Origin: Cellulomonas timonensis
GTDB lineage: Bacteria; Actinomycetota; Actinomycetes; Actinomycetales; Cellulomonadaceae
NCBI RefSeq assembly: GCF_900046455.1
Contig: NZ_FCOT01000013.1
Location: 682,001 to 746,000, forward strand
Direction of reading: 5' to 3'
DNA: 64,000 bases
Within the stretch, counting starts at the first letter, position 1; each line of letters starts with the position of its first letter. The translations under genes were made by a program, and so were the position numbers. The notes beneath the pieces were generated by a model, which saw nothing but the letters and a program-made list of their open reading frames with translations, searched no databases and was not told where the DNA came from. This document shows positions 55,225 to 64,000 of this stretch, piece after piece.

Positions 55225-56604
55225 ATGGCACGCCCCACCCCCTTGTCCGGATTCCCTGAGTGGCTGCCCGACGGCCGCATCGTCGAGCAGCACGTCCTGG
55301 ACGCGCTGCGCCGCACGTTCGAGCTCCATGGCTTCGCCGGGATCGAGACCCGCGCGGTCGAGCCGCTCGACCAGCTGCTGCGCAAGGGGGAGACCTCCAA
55401 GGAGGTCTATGTGCTGCGTCGCCTGCAGGAGGACCCCGCCTCGACTGAGGAGGACCGCGCCGGCCAGCTCGGCCTGCACTTCGATCTGACGGTGCCGTTC
55501 GCCCGGTACGTGCTCGAGAACTCGGGCCACCTCGGCTTCCCGTTCCAGCGCTACCAGATCCAGAAAGTGTGGCGCGGCGAGCGGCCCCAGGACGGCAGGT
55601 TCCGCGAGTTCACGCAGGCGGACATCGACGTGGTCGGCGCGGGCGCGCTGCCCTACCACTACGAGGTCGAGCTCCCGTTGGTGATGGCCGAGGCGCTCGG
55701 CTCGCTACGTGACATCGGCGTCCCGCCCGTCCGGATCCTGGTGAACAACCGCAAGGTCGCCGAGGGGTTCTACCGCGGGCTCGGGCTTGAGGACGTCGAG
55801 GGCGTGCTGCGCTCCATCGACAAGCTGGAGAAGATCGGGGCGGACGCCGTGGCCGCGCTGCTGATCGCCGAGACCGGGGCCACAGAGGAGCAGGCGCGCG
55901 CATGCCTCGAGCTCGCGGCCATCTCCGGCTCGGACGACTCGGTGAGCACGCGCGTGCGCGATCTGGCGGAGTCGCACGCGGTGGTGTCGGAGCTGCTCGA
56001 CGAAGGCCTCGAGGAGCTCGGCGCCCTGGTCCGCGCCGCTGCCGAGCGGGCGCCCGGGGTGGTCGTCGCCGATCTGAAGATCGCCCGTGGCCTCGACTAT
56101 TACACGGGCTCCGTCTACGAGACGGTGCTGGTGGGCCACGAGCAGCTCGGGTCCATCTGCTCGGGTGGGCGGTACGACACGCTCGCGTCGGACGGCGCGA
56201 ACACCTACCCGGGCGTCGGCCTGTCGATCGGCGTGACCCGGCTGGTCTCCCGGCTGCTGAGCGCCGGACTGGTGCGCGCCACCCGATCGGTGCCCAGTGC
56301 GGTGCTGATCGCTGTGACATCGGAGGAGACGCGGCAGGAGTCGGACGCTGTCGCGCGCAGCCTGCGGAGCCGGGGGATCCCCGTCGAGGTGGCGCCCGCC
56401 GCGGCTAAGTTCGGCAAGCAGATCCGGCACGCGGACCGCCGTGGCATCCCCTTCGTGTGGTTCCCGGGGGCCGTGGGCGAGGACGGCGTGCGTGGGGCGG
56501 ACCAGGTGAAGGACATCCGCTCGGGCGAGCAGCAGGATGCCGACGCCGCGACGTGGCAGCCGTCCGCCGAGGACTGGTGGCCCCGGGTGGCGCCCGCGGT
56601 GTGA
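55225..56604 (+). CDS. hisS: Histidyl-tRNA synthetase
   Basis: 459 aa. Class II synthetase: motif 1 region SGFPEWLPDGR...LHGFAGIETRAVEPLD, motif 2 KVWRGERPQDGRFREFTQADIDVVG, His-specific LKIARGLDYYTGSVYE, motif 3 GVGLSIGVTRL, and the anticodon domain from about 350. It is close to the HisS form that is longer and divergent in actinobacteria. Charges tRNA-His. Confidence 0.95.
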   Translation: MARPTPLSGFPEWLPDGRIVEQHVLDALRRTFELHGFAGIETRAVEPLDQLLRKGETSKEVYVLRRLQEDPASTEEDRAGQLGLHFDLTVPFARYVLENSGHLGFPFQRYQIQKVWRGERPQDGRFREFTQADIDVVGAGALPYHYEVELPLVMAEALGSLRDIGVPPVRILVNNRKVAEGFYRGLGLEDVEGVLRSIDKLEKIGADAVAALLIAETGATEEQARACLELAAISGSDDSVSTRVRDLAESHAVVSELLDEGLEELGALVRAAAERAPGVVVADLKIARGLDYYTGSVYETVLVGHEQLGSICSGGRYDTLASDGANTYPGVGLSIGVTRLVSRLLSAGLVRATRSVPSAVLIAVTSEETRQESDAVARSLRSRGIPVEVAPAAAKFGKQIRHADRRGIPFVWFPGAVGEDGVRGADQVKDIRSGEQQDADAATWQPSAEDWWPRVAPAV

Positions 56605-56626
56605 CGGGAGGGCCTGGCCTGCGCTG

Positions 56627-56655
56627 TTGACAGTCTATCGAACAGATGTTCGACT
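56627..56655 (+). promoter_or_regulatory. LexA-controlled leaderless promoter of the radical SAM gene
   Basis: -35 TTGACA (56627-56632), 17-bp spacer, -10 TCGACT (56650-56655), six bases, ATG 56662. The perfect palindrome TCGAACAGATGTTCGA (56638-56653), the actinobacterial LexA box, fills the spacer and overlaps the -10, so bound LexA would block transcription. Confidence 0.85.
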
Positions 56656-56661
56656 CGTCCC

Positions 56662-57756
56662 ATGCGATGGGACGGGCAGGCGGTCGTGGCGGGGGATGGC
56701 GGGGCGCTGCCCGGGCTGGCGCTGTCGGGCCTGCTGCGGAGCGGGCGCACGCCGGACCTCGCCGGGGGGACGTTCCACCAGGTCGCGGCCAAGAGCGCCC
56801 CCAACAAGGGGCCCGAGGCGTCGACGATGCCGTTCCGATGGACCGTCAACCCCATGCGCGGGTGCCTCCACGCATGCGCCTACTGCTACGCGCGGCCCAC
56901 GCACGAGTACCTCGACCTGGACGCGGGGCGCGACTTCGAGACGCAGATCGTCGTGAAGACGAATGTGGTCGAGGTGCTGCGCGCCGAGCTGGCCCGCCCG
57001 TCCTGGCGGCGGGAGCACGTGGCACTGGGGACGAACACCGACCCGTACCAGCGCCCTGAGGGGCGCTACGGGTTGATGCCGGGCATCATCGACGCCCTCG
57101 CGTCGTCGGGCACGCCGTTCTCGATCACCACGAAGGGGCCGCTGCTGCGCCGCGACCTACCGGCGCTGGTGGCGGCCGCGCAGCAGGTCCCCCTCGGCAT
57201 CGCGGTGTCGCTCGCGGTGCTCGATCCCGCGCTTCAGCAGTCCGTCGAGCCGGGCACGCCGTTGCCGCGGGCGCGGCTCGACCTGATCCGCGCGGTGCGT
57301 GACGCCGGCCTGCCCTGTGGGGTCTTCGTCGCGCCGGTCATGCCGTGGCTCACCGACTCAGAGGAGCACCTCGGCGAGTTGCTCGCCGCGCTGGCCGACG
57401 CCGGCGCCACGGGCGCGACGGTGCTCCCCATGCGCCTGCGAGGGTCGGTGAAGCCGTGGTTCCTGCGGTGGCTGGCCCAGGAGAGGCCTGACCTCGTCGC
57501 CCGCTACCGACGCCTCTACGGGCGTGGCGCGTACGTGCCCGTCGAGTACCAGAACTGGTTGTGGGCCCGGGTGCGGCCCTTGTTGGCGGCGCACGGGTTC
57601 GGTACGGGCGCGGAGCGGCTGGTGGGCGACGCGCGGCTGGCGATGGGGGAGCGGCCGGAGGGGGGCAGCTATCCAGCCGGCAGCATGCCGGAGTTGGCGC
57701 CGGGGGCGGGCGGGGGAGCGGCGACGTTCGAGGTGGACCAGCCCGTTCTCTTCTAG
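56662..57756 (+). CDS. Radical SAM protein of the Rv2578c type
   Basis: 364 aa. The [4Fe-4S] cluster motif is CLHACAYC (C-x3-C-x2-C, about residues 69-76) in VNPMRGCLHACAYCYARPTHEYL. Also ALGTNTDPYQRPEGRYGLMPGII, FSITTKGPLLRRDLPAL and FVAPVMPWLTDS. This group is related to spore photoproduct lyase-like/SplB radical SAM proteins and lies after hisS in mycobacteria too. The SOS promoter points to a DNA-damage role; the reaction is not known. Confidence 0.9.
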   Translation: MRWDGQAVVAGDGGALPGLALSGLLRSGRTPDLAGGTFHQVAAKSAPNKGPEASTMPFRWTVNPMRGCLHACAYCYARPTHEYLDLDAGRDFETQIVVKTNVVEVLRAELARPSWRREHVALGTNTDPYQRPEGRYGLMPGIIDALASSGTPFSITTKGPLLRRDLPALVAAAQQVPLGIAVSLAVLDPALQQSVEPGTPLPRARLDLIRAVRDAGLPCGVFVAPVMPWLTDSEEHLGELLAALADAGATGATVLPMRLRGSVKPWFLRWLAQERPDLVARYRRLYGRGAYVPVEYQNWLWARVRPLLAAHGFGTGAERLVGDARLAMGERPEGGSYPAGSMPELAPGAGGGAATFEVDQPVLF

Positions 57757-57814
57757 CCCGGCGCGCGCCGGGCGGCTTCGTGATCAGACGGGAGGCCGGG
57801 GCATCCTGGCTTCT

Positions 57815-57909
57815 GATAACGGAAGCATGCGCCTCGCGCAGCCCGTCGGGAGCCAGGGCGATCACGCGCTGCGCGCGGCCGGGGACACCAGAGGTTTGGT
57901 TCCGTTATC
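57815..57909. repeat. Inverted 10-bp repeat before the recombinase-like gene
   Basis: GATAACGGAA at 57815-57824 and TTCCGTTATC at 57900-57909, eight bases before the ATG at 57918. Could be operator half-sites or the remains of recombination sites. Confidence 0.4.
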
Positions 57910-57917
57910 GTCAACGA

Positions 57918-58823
57918 ATGAGCAGTTCAGAGGTGGCGCCCGACGCATTGGGCGACGTGATCCAGGCCTATCTCGCCCGGCTCGACGCTGCGCCGGCGAC
58001 CGTGCGGCAGCGACGGTGGGCGCTCCGGGATCTAGAGGCGTTCGTCCATGAGCGCTCGCCACGGATCAGGACGGCGAGGCAGGCGCTCGATCCGGCGATC
58101 CTGGGGGACTGGTTGGCGGCTCACACCGAGTCCACCGTCTCGGCGCAACGGGCCCGGGCGAGCGCGGCCCGGGCACTCATGGCCTTCACCCGCGTCCATC
58201 TCGCGGCCCCGGATCTCACTGACGCGGGGGAGGCGCTCGCCCTGCCGGCCGCGCCCCGAGCGGAGCGTGACGCCGACCGGGGCAGGCGGCTCGTGGCCGC
58301 GACCACCTCAGGACGGCCCCGGACCGTACTCCCGCCGGTGTGGGCGCGCTTCGTCGCGCACGTGGGCCTGCTCGCGGCCACCGGCGCGGGGGAGGACGAG
58401 CTCGCGGCGCTGCGGGTGTCCGACGCCGCCGGGGCCCGCGTCCTGGACGCGGCGCTGCCCGAGGCCACGCGGCATGCCGTCCAGACGTGGCTCACCGCCC
58501 GGACCTGGGTGGTGCAGGGCCTGCAGGGCAGCGACCCCGGCGCGCTGTGGGTGCGCGTGCACGCCGGATCGGACCGACGCACCGGGCACATCGCCCCCGG
58601 GGGCCTGGCCATCAGCGCCCGCGGCCTCCGGCTGTCGTTCACGACTGTCCGCGACGCGTTGGCCGCGGAGGGCCATCGCGTCGGCGATGTCCATGTGCGC
58701 GATGTCCGAGCCGTCGCCGGCCGTCCGTCAAGGCGCGCGGTGAGCCGCCTCCGCTGGCTCAGTCCCCCGCGAGCCGCGCCGGGAACCCGCCCGTCGCGAT
58801 CGGCCCCCACCGCTCTACCGTGA
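57918..58823 (+). CDS. Degenerate tyrosine recombinase-like protein
   Basis: 301 aa from ATG 57918. Residues 10-95 look like a core-binding domain (IQAYLARLDAAPATVRQRRWALRDLEAFV; ALDPAILGDWLAAH; ARASAARALMAF). The next part has the fold pattern of the catalytic domain (VGLLAATGAGEDELAALRVSDAAG), but the catalytic Arg is replaced (TGAGEDE instead of TGxRxxE), and no HxxR or Tyr motif follows before the end. The last ~30 residues are antisense to the next gene. It is either a pseudogene or a DNA-binding protein that has lost catalysis. Confidence 0.55.
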   Translation: MSSSEVAPDALGDVIQAYLARLDAAPATVRQRRWALRDLEAFVHERSPRIRTARQALDPAILGDWLAAHTESTVSAQRARASAARALMAFTRVHLAAPDLTDAGEALALPAAPRAERDADRGRRLVAATTSGRPRTVLPPVWARFVAHVGLLAATGAGEDELAALRVSDAAGARVLDAALPEATRHAVQTWLTARTWVVQGLQGSDPGALWVRVHAGSDRRTGHIAPGGLAISARGLRLSFTTVRDALAAEGHRVGDVHVRDVRAVAGRPSRRAVSRLRWLSPPRAAPGTRPSRSAPTALP

Positions 58824-59226
58824 CGCGGATGATCGACTTGCCCTGCTGCACCATCGCGGCCCGGTATTCGTCCCAGTCGGGGTGCTCGCCGGCGATGCAC
58901 CGGAAGTACTCGACCAAGGGCTCGACGGAGTCCGGCAGGTCGAGCACCTCAGCCGTGCCATCGAGCTGCACGTACGGCCCGTTGAAGTCGTCCGACAGCA
59001 CGCACAGCGACACCGCCGGGTTGCGCCGGGCGTTCACCGCCTTGGCGCGGTCCGGGTAGGTCGAGACGACGACGCGGCCGGCGTCGTCCACCCCGCACGT
59101 CACGGGCGACATCTGCGGGGCGCCCGAGGCTCGCTGGGTGACCAGCACCGCTTGGTGGCGCACCCGGACGAAGTCGAGCACCTCGTCTCGAGACACGCGG
59201 CGGGCTGTGGCGATGGCACGGGGCAC
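58759..59226 (-). CDS. PPOX-class F420-dependent oxidoreductase
   Basis: 155 aa, GTG start. Split-barrel flavin/F420 fold: VRVRHQAVLVTQRASGAPQMSPVTCGVDDAGRVVVST, DRAKAVNARRNPAVSLCVL and YVQLDGTAEVL. The pattern (R-x-x-G-x-P-x-x-x-P-V; K-x-x-N-x-R-R-x-P) is that of Rv1155-like F420 enzymes. Substrate unknown. Confidence 0.88.
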   Translation of the reverse strand: MPRAIATARRVSRDEVLDFVRVRHQAVLVTQRASGAPQMSPVTCGVDDAGRVVVSTYPDRAKAVNARRNPAVSLCVLSDDFNGPYVQLDGTAEVLDLPDSVEPLVEYFRCIAGEHPDWDEYRAAMVQQGKSIIRVTVERWGPIATGGFPARLAGD

Positions 59227-59312
59227 GGGGACTCCTCGGGGACGTGGTCAGCGGGCCCCAGTATCGACCACGACCACGCGCGAACTGGCGAGGTCGCACC
59301 TACCGTGAGGAC

Positions 59313-60956
59313 ATGACGCACGAGGCGGGGGCCGGCGCGGAACGCCCTGTGGGGTGGACGGCGCTCGTCTTCATCGGGCTCGGGCTGTCGATGATCGTGA
59401 TGGACGTGACGATCGTCAACGTCTCGTTGCCGCAGATCATCAAGGACCTGGACATCAGCTCCATCGACTCGGAGTGGATCCAGTCGATGTACTCGCTGGT
59501 CTTCGCCGCGCTGCTGATCACCTTCGGGCGCCTCGGCGACCGCATCGGGCGGCGCACGGTCTTCATCATGGGCGCCGTCGTGTTCGGCGTGGCCAGCTTC
59601 CTCGCCACCCAGGTCGACACCGGGGGCCAGCTCATCGCCGTGCGGGCCCTCCAGGGCGTCGGCGGGGCGATGCTGTCGCCCAACTCGCTGTCGCTGCTGA
59701 ACTCGCTGTACCAGGGCAAGCGCCGCAACGTGGCGTTCGCCATCTACGGGGCGATCCTGGCGGGCATGGCCGGGATCGGCCCGCTGCTCGGCGGCTACCT
59801 GACGGAGTACTACTCGTGGCGGCACTCGTTCGGCGTCAACGTGCCGCTCGCCATCGTCGTCATCCTGGGCTGCCTGAGGTTCGTGCCGAACACGCGGGAC
59901 GAGCAGGCGCTGGGCCGCGACCTCATTGGCATGGCCCTGTCCGCGATCGGGATCGGCGCGCTGGTGTTCGGGCTGATCGAGGGCCGCTCCGACGGCTGGT
60001 GGATCGCGATCCGCGACGTCCACCTGTTCGGCGTGACGTTCCCGAAGGGCGGCCTGTCCCCGGTGCCCATCGCGTTCGCCCTCGCGGTGGTGACCCTGGT
60101 GGGCCTGTGGTTCTTCGAGGAGGAACGCCGACGGCGCAAGGCGGCGCTGCTCATCGACATGACGCTGTTCAAGATCAGGTCGTTCGGCTTCGGCTCGCTC
60201 GTCGCCCTCATCGTCTCCCTTGGCGAGTTCGGCATCCTCTTCGCCCTGCCGCTCTTCGTGCAGAACGCGCTCGGCTACAGCCCTCTCCACTCGGGCGCCC
60301 ACACCGCGTCGCTCGCGGCCGGCGCGCTGGTCGCCGGCGCGACGGCGGCGCCCATCGCCAACCGCACGAGCCCACGGACCGTCACGCGCATCGGCATGTC
60401 GCTCGAGGTGGTCGGCATCGTGTCGCTCGGCCTGGTGGTGTCCGCGCACGTCCCGGCCTGGCACATGGTCGTCTGCCTCGTCGTGTACGGGCTGGGGATC
60501 GGCCTCGCGCAGTCCCAGCTCGTCAACATCATCCTGGGCCAGGTGCCCGTGGAGGAGAGCGGGCAGGCGTCCGGCACCGAGGCGACGGCGCGACGCATCG
60601 GCACGGCGCTGGGCAGCGCCGTCATCGGCACGATCTTGTTCGTCGGGCTGCAGTCGGACACCGAGCAGAAGGTCGGCGAGGTCGAGGGGGTCACGTCGGA
60701 GCAGGCGTCCGAGATCGGCAAGACGGTCGAGAACACCGACGGCGTGGCCATCGACGAGATCGCGCAGCAGCCGGGCGGCGAGCCAGTCGCCGAGGCGTCA
60801 CGCGAGGCGTTCGCCGAGGCGCTACGGCGCACCTCGTTCGTCGCGGGCGGCCTCGTGGCCATCGGCCTGGCCACCACCGCTGTGCTCCCGTCGGGCAGGC
60901 CGGAGGACACGACACGGCGCAAGCCCTCCGGCCCGCGCAAGGCCACGACCCCGTGA
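59313..60956 (+). CDS. MFS drug exporter (DHA2 / 14-TM family)
   Basis: 547 aa from ATG 59313 (GTGAGGAC upstream). Fourteen predicted helices; motif D1 in MIVMDVTIVNVSLPQI, motif A in GRLGDRIGRRTVFIMG and motif C in GPLLGGYLTEYYSWR(H). A polar loop around 455-500 (QSDTEQKVGEVEGVTSEQASEIG) lies between the last two helices. Likely exports a small compound by proton antiport. No regulator is adjacent. Confidence 0.93.
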   Translation: MTHEAGAGAERPVGWTALVFIGLGLSMIVMDVTIVNVSLPQIIKDLDISSIDSEWIQSMYSLVFAALLITFGRLGDRIGRRTVFIMGAVVFGVASFLATQVDTGGQLIAVRALQGVGGAMLSPNSLSLLNSLYQGKRRNVAFAIYGAILAGMAGIGPLLGGYLTEYYSWRHSFGVNVPLAIVVILGCLRFVPNTRDEQALGRDLIGMALSAIGIGALVFGLIEGRSDGWWIAIRDVHLFGVTFPKGGLSPVPIAFALAVVTLVGLWFFEEERRRRKAALLIDMTLFKIRSFGFGSLVALIVSLGEFGILFALPLFVQNALGYSPLHSGAHTASLAAGALVAGATAAPIANRTSPRTVTRIGMSLEVVGIVSLGLVVSAHVPAWHMVVCLVVYGLGIGLAQSQLVNIILGQVPVEESGQASGTEATARRIGTALGSAVIGTILFVGLQSDTEQKVGEVEGVTSEQASEIGKTVENTDGVAIDEIAQQPGGEPVAEASREAFAEALRRTSFVAGGLVAIGLATTAVLPSGRPEDTTRRKPSGPRKATTP

Positions 60957-60988
60957 CGACCCGGGACGGGGACCCGCCGGACCTTGAC

Positions 60989-60994
60989 TAGGAT
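60989..60994 (+). promoter_or_regulatory. Putative -10 box of aspS
   Basis: TAGGAT, 52 bp before the aspS GTG. Confidence 0.35.
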
Positions 60995-61046
60995 CGGGGG
61001 TGCGTGGATCCCACGCGCTTCCCAGCCCGTCCCGGAAGGACTCTTC

Positions 61047-62822
61047 GTGCTCCGCACCCACACCGCCGGCTCGCTCCGAGCCGAGGACATCGGCTCCACC
61101 GTCACCCTCACGGGCTGGGTGGACCGGCGCCGTGATCACGGCGGGGTGGCGTTCATCGACCTGCGGGACGCCTCCGGCATCGCCCAGGTGGTCATCCGTG
61201 ACGAGGCCGTGGCCCACGGCCTGCGCAACGAGTACGTGCTCCAGGTCACCGGCCAGGTCGGCCGCCGGCCCGCGGGCAACGAGAACGCCAACCTCGCCAC
61301 CGGTGAGATCGAGGTCGTCGCCGACGAGGTCGTCGTGCTCAACGAGGCCGCGCCGCTCCCGTTCCAGGTGTCCTCCGCCCTCGACGAGACCGTCGGCGAG
61401 GAGGCCCGCCTCAAGCACCGCTACCTCGACCTGCGCCGTCCTGCGCCCGCCCACGCGATGCGGCTGCGCTCGAAGGCCAACCAGGCCGCTCGACGCGTGC
61501 TCGACGCGCACGAGTTCGTCGAGATCGAGACGCCCACCCTCACCCGGTCCACGCCCGAGGGCGCCCGCGACTTCGTGGTGCCCGCCCGCCTCGCGCCCGG
61601 CTCCTGGTATGCGCTGCCGCAGTCGCCGCAGCTCTTCAAGCAGCTGCTCATGGTGGCCGGCATGGAGCGCTACTACCAGATCGCCCGCTGCTACCGCGAC
61701 GAGGACTTCCGCGCGGACCGCCAGCCGGAGTTCACCCAGCTCGACGTCGAGATGAGCTTCGTCGAGCAGGACGACGTGATCGCCCTCGGCGAGCAGATCC
61801 TCGTCGCGCTGTGGGACCTCATCGGGTACAAGATCCCGACCCCGATCCCGCGCATGACCTTCGCCGACGCAATGAACCGCTACGGCTCCGACAAGCCCGA
61901 CCTGCGGTTCGGCCTCGAGCTCGTCGAGCTGACGGACTACTTCAAGGACACGCCGTTCCGCGTGTTCCAGGCGCCCTACGTGGGCGCCGTCGTCCAGCCG
62001 GGAGGCGCCTCGACGCCGCGCCGCGGGTTCGACGCCTGGCAGGAGTGGGCCAAGCAGCGCGGCGCCAAGGGCCTCGCGTACGTCACCATCTCGGAGGACG
62101 GCGAGCTGGCCGGCCCCGTCGCGAAGAACCTCTCCGACGCGGAGCGCGCGGGCCTGGTCGAGGCCGTCGGCGCCAAGCCTGGCGACGCGGTGTTCTTCGC
62201 GGCCGGGCGCCGCACCGACGCGCAGGCCCTGCTGGGCGCCGCGCGGCTCGAGATCGGCCGTCGCGCCGACCTCATCGACCCCGACGCCTGGGCGTTCGTG
62301 TGGATCGTCGACGCGCCGTTGTTCAAGCCGACCGGCGAGGACGACGACGTGGCCGTCGGCGAGGGCGCGTGGACCGCTGTGCACCACGCGTTCACCTCGC
62401 CCACCCCCGAGTGGATCGACACCTTCGAGCAGGACCCGGGCGCCGCCCTGGCGTACGCCTACGACATCGTCTGCAACGGCAACGAGATCGGTGGCGGCTC
62501 GATCCGTATCCACCGGCGGGACGTGCAGGAGCGCGTGTTCCGGGTCATGGGCATCGGCGAGGAGGAGGCCCAGGAGAAGTTCGGCTTCCTGCTCGACGCC
62601 TTCCAGTTCGGCGCCCCGCCGCATGGCGGGATCGCGTTCGGCTGGGACCGCATCGTGGCGCTGCTGACGCGCTCCGAGTCGATCCGCGACGTCATCGCCT
62701 TCCCGAAGTCGGGTGGCGGCTACGACCCGCTCACGGGCGCCCCGGCGCCGATCAGCGAGTCGCAGCGCCGCGAGGCGGGCGTCGACGCGAAGCCGAAGCC
62801 GGTGGCCGCCGCGGCGGAGTGA
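61047..62822 (+). CDS. aspS: Aspartyl-tRNA synthetase
   Basis: 591 aa from GTG 61047 (GGAAGGA upstream). OB-fold anticodon domain (1-110), class II core with motif 1 ([20 protein letters not shown]), motif 2 ([29 protein letters not shown]), the bacterial GAD insert (about 285-410) and motif 3 ([14 protein letters not shown]). Charges tRNA-Asp; whether also tRNA-Asn depends on the presence of gatCAB elsewhere. Confidence 0.97.
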   Translation: MLRTHTAGSLRAEDIGSTVTLTGWVDRRRDHGGVAFIDLRDASGIAQVVIRDEAVAHGLRNEYVLQVTGQVGRRPAGNENANLATGEIEVVADEVVVLNEAAPLPFQVSSALDETVGEEARLKHRYLDLRRPAPAHAMRLRSKANQAARRVLDAHEFVEIETPTLTRSTPEGARDFVVPARLAPGSWYALPQSPQLFKQLLMVAGMERYYQIARCYRDEDFRADRQPEFTQLDVEMSFVEQDDVIALGEQILVALWDLIGYKIPTPIPRMTFADAMNRYGSDKPDLRFGLELVELTDYFKDTPFRVFQAPYVGAVVQPGGASTPRRGFDAWQEWAKQRGAKGLAYVTISEDGELAGPVAKNLSDAERAGLVEAVGAKPGDAVFFAAGRRTDAQALLGAARLEIGRRADLIDPDAWAFVWIVDAPLFKPTGEDDDVAVGEGAWTAVHHAFTSPTPEWIDTFEQDPGAALAYAYDIVCNGNEIGGGSIRIHRRDVQERVFRVMGIGEEEAQEKFGFLLDAFQFGAPPHGGIAFGWDRIVALLTRSESIRDVIAFPKSGGGYDPLTGAPAPISESQRREAGVDAKPKPVAAAAE

Positions 62823-62839
62823 CCTTCAGCCGTTGAATG

Positions 62840-62883
62840 ACGATGGGGCGGGGATGCGCAGGAGCGCATCCCCGCCCCATCGT
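62840..62883. terminator. Strong bidirectional terminator after aspS
   Basis: 20-bp perfect stem (ACGATGGGGCGGGGATGCGC and complement) with AGGA loop, between aspS and the convergent exonuclease gene. Confidence 0.92.
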
Positions 62884-62933
62884 CGTTGTGCGCCCGTGCG
62901 CCGGTGTGGCCGCCCGAGAGCGGATGGAACGGC

Positions 62934-64000
62934 CTAGAAGAGGGTGTCGGCGGTCCAGGGGTCGGCCGGGGCGGGCTGCGGCGCCGGGGCGGCGGCGACG
63001 GCAGCGGCGGCAAGCGCTGAGTCATGCGGCGCGCGCTCCTCGTCTTCGCGCGACCCGGGCTCCGGCCCGTCGGGCACGTCCACGGCGTCCGCAACTGCCG
63101 CCCACGGCTCGCGAGCGGACGAGGCGGCGGGCTCGGCGGGCTCGGCGGGCTCGGCGGCGTCGCACAGCACGCGGCCCGCGTACCCGATGAGCGACGTGAG
63201 CTCCAATGCCGCGAGCGCGGACGTCACACGCCCCTGGTCGAGGGGCAGGCTCCCGGCTCCTGGTTCGTCCCAGCCCAGTCCGAGGGCGACGTCGGTGGAC
63301 ATCGTCATGATCTCGACGTTCTGCCAGAACGCCTCCCGGGCCTCCGCGCTGGAGAGCTTGGCCACGACGGCCTTGCCCACCTCGGACGCCACCCGGGCGC
63401 CGCCGTTCGTGTCGATGTCCGCGAGCGCCGCCTCGACGCTGCCGAACGCGTTGAGCAGTTTGGTGGCGGTCTTCTCGCCGATGCCGCGTACCCCGGTGAG
63501 GTTGTCGGAGGCGTCGCCGCGCATGGCGGCGTACTGGCGGTACTGCCCGGGCTCGATGCCGATCATGGTGGTGAGGCGTTCGGGGGTGAGCACGGGCGAG
63601 GCGTCGATGCCGCCGTTGATGACGCGCAGCACGGAGGTGCTGGTGTCGATGAGGCCGAAGGAGTCGCGGTCGGAGGTGACGACGACTGTCGACCAGCCGG
63701 CGGCGCGGGCCTGTGCGGCGGCGGACGCGACGACGTCGTCGGCTTCGAGCCCGTCGGGGACGACCACGGTGATCCCGGCGTCGCGGAGCAGGTCGGCGGT
63801 CATCTGGAGCTGCTGGACGAGCTCGGGCGCCTTGGGGCCGCGGGTGGCCTTGTAGTGCGGGTGGGCGGCTTTGCGGGCGCTGTGGGTGTGGTCGTCGAAG
63901 CCGACGACGAGCGCGTGGGCGCCGATCCGGTCGACGGCGCCGAGTAGCTGGGAGACGAACCCCTTGACGGCCCAGGTGGGCCGCCCGTCGCGGGTGGTGA
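62934..64000 (-). CDS. 5'-3' exonuclease (FEN / Pol I N-terminal type), 5' end beyond window
   Basis: The frame is open to the right edge; 355 codons are present, from ...TTRDGRPTWAVKGFVSQL. Stand-alone 5'-3' exonuclease like the N-terminal domain of DNA polymerase I: HALVVGFDDHTHSARK, YKATRGPKAPELVQQL, EADDVVASAAAQA, VVTSDRDSFGL and the helix-hairpin-helix GVRGIGEKTATKLLNAFGSVEAAL. The last ~80 residues are an Ala/Pro/Glu-rich tail. It removes flaps or RNA primers. The start codon lies past base 64000. Confidence 0.92.
   Translation of the reverse strand, partial: TTRDGRPTWAVKGFVSQLLGAVDRIGAHALVVGFDDHTHSARKAAHPHYKATRGPKAPELVQQLQMTADLLRDAGITVVVPDGLEADDVVASAAAQARAAGWSTVVVTSDRDSFGLIDTSTSVLRVINGGIDASPVLTPERLTTMIGIEPGQYRQYAAMRGDASDNLTGVRGIGEKTATKLLNAFGSVEAALADIDTNGGARVASEVGKAVVAKLSSAEAREAFWQNVEIMTMSTDVALGLGWDEPGAGSLPLDQGRVTSALAALELTSLIGYAGRVLCDAAEPAEPAEPAASSAREPWAAVADAVDVPDGPEPGSREDEERAPHDSALAAAAVAAAPAPQPAPADPWTADTLF

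Noticed and set aside
1-64000. CRISPR arrays
   Set aside because: No regularly spaced direct repeats were seen anywhere, and no cas genes.

Overview
The window is high-GC actinobacterial DNA. The core gene order thrS-HIT-pgsA-acyltransferase-pimA, pdxS/pdxT-yebC-ruvCAB-yajC-secDF-apt-rel-PPIase-MBL-hisS-radical SAM-aspS is the order known from Mycobacterium and most Actinobacteria. GTG/TTG starts, ATGA overlaps, -10 boxes of the TANNNT type lying 6-8 nt before start codons (leaderless mRNAs), a LexA box of the actinobacterial TCGAAC-N4-GTTCGA type, PIM-lipid genes, an SsgA-like protein and an F420/PPOX enzyme all agree. I would guess Micrococcales (Cellulomonas-like), but that is inference.

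Region 1 (1 to about 21.4 kb) is an accessory island. It holds, on the minus strand, a type I restriction R subunit, its S subunit and an Mrr-type nuclease (cut by the window edge), with no methyltransferase gene in view. It also holds four intact tyrosine recombinases (6.0-7.7 kb; an overlapping pair at 12.4-15.2 kb preceded by an excisionase-like HTH protein; 15.9-17.4 kb), two recombinase remnants, a HIRAN-HTH protein, a decayed IS3 copy with both inverted ends, a complete IS3-family element (17846-19188), a zinc-ribbon/leucine-rich-repeat protein, and a two-gene unit (DUF4365-like protein plus a 446-aa partner of unknown function). The two-gene unit is my best candidate for an undescribed, possibly defensive, system. 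The island stops beside a tRNA Gly-Cys-Val operon.

Region 2 (21.4-31.7 kb) is core with signs of rearrangement. The tRNA Gly-Cys-Val operon with its terminator occurs twice as direct repeats 4.4 kb apart, flanking a lipoprotein, a DsbA-like oxidoreductase, ilvD and a flavodoxin. Then come the aminodeoxychorismate synthase/lyase pair, a DUF1905 protein, an SsgA-like protein, tRNA-Val(CAC), a divergent XRE regulator/aldo-keto reductase pair, and a scar where two divergent genes have both lost their 5' halves.

Region 3 (31.7-64 kb) is conserved core: threonyl-tRNA synthetase and phosphatidylinositol-mannoside lipid synthesis, the PLP synthase pair, Holliday junction processing (with a LexA box before ruvA), the Sec accessory membrane proteins, adenine salvage and (p)ppGpp metabolism, a DUF349/PPIase pair, an MBL hydrolase, hisS, a radical SAM gene with a textbook LexA-controlled promoter, a degenerate recombinase, an F420-type enzyme, an MFS exporter, aspS and a 5'-3' exonuclease cut by the right edge. 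The DUF349 gene is broken by a 19-bp sequence almost identical to the Tn5/Nextera mosaic end. Removing exactly those 19 bp restores one full-length reading frame, so this is probably an assembly artefact and not a real mutation.
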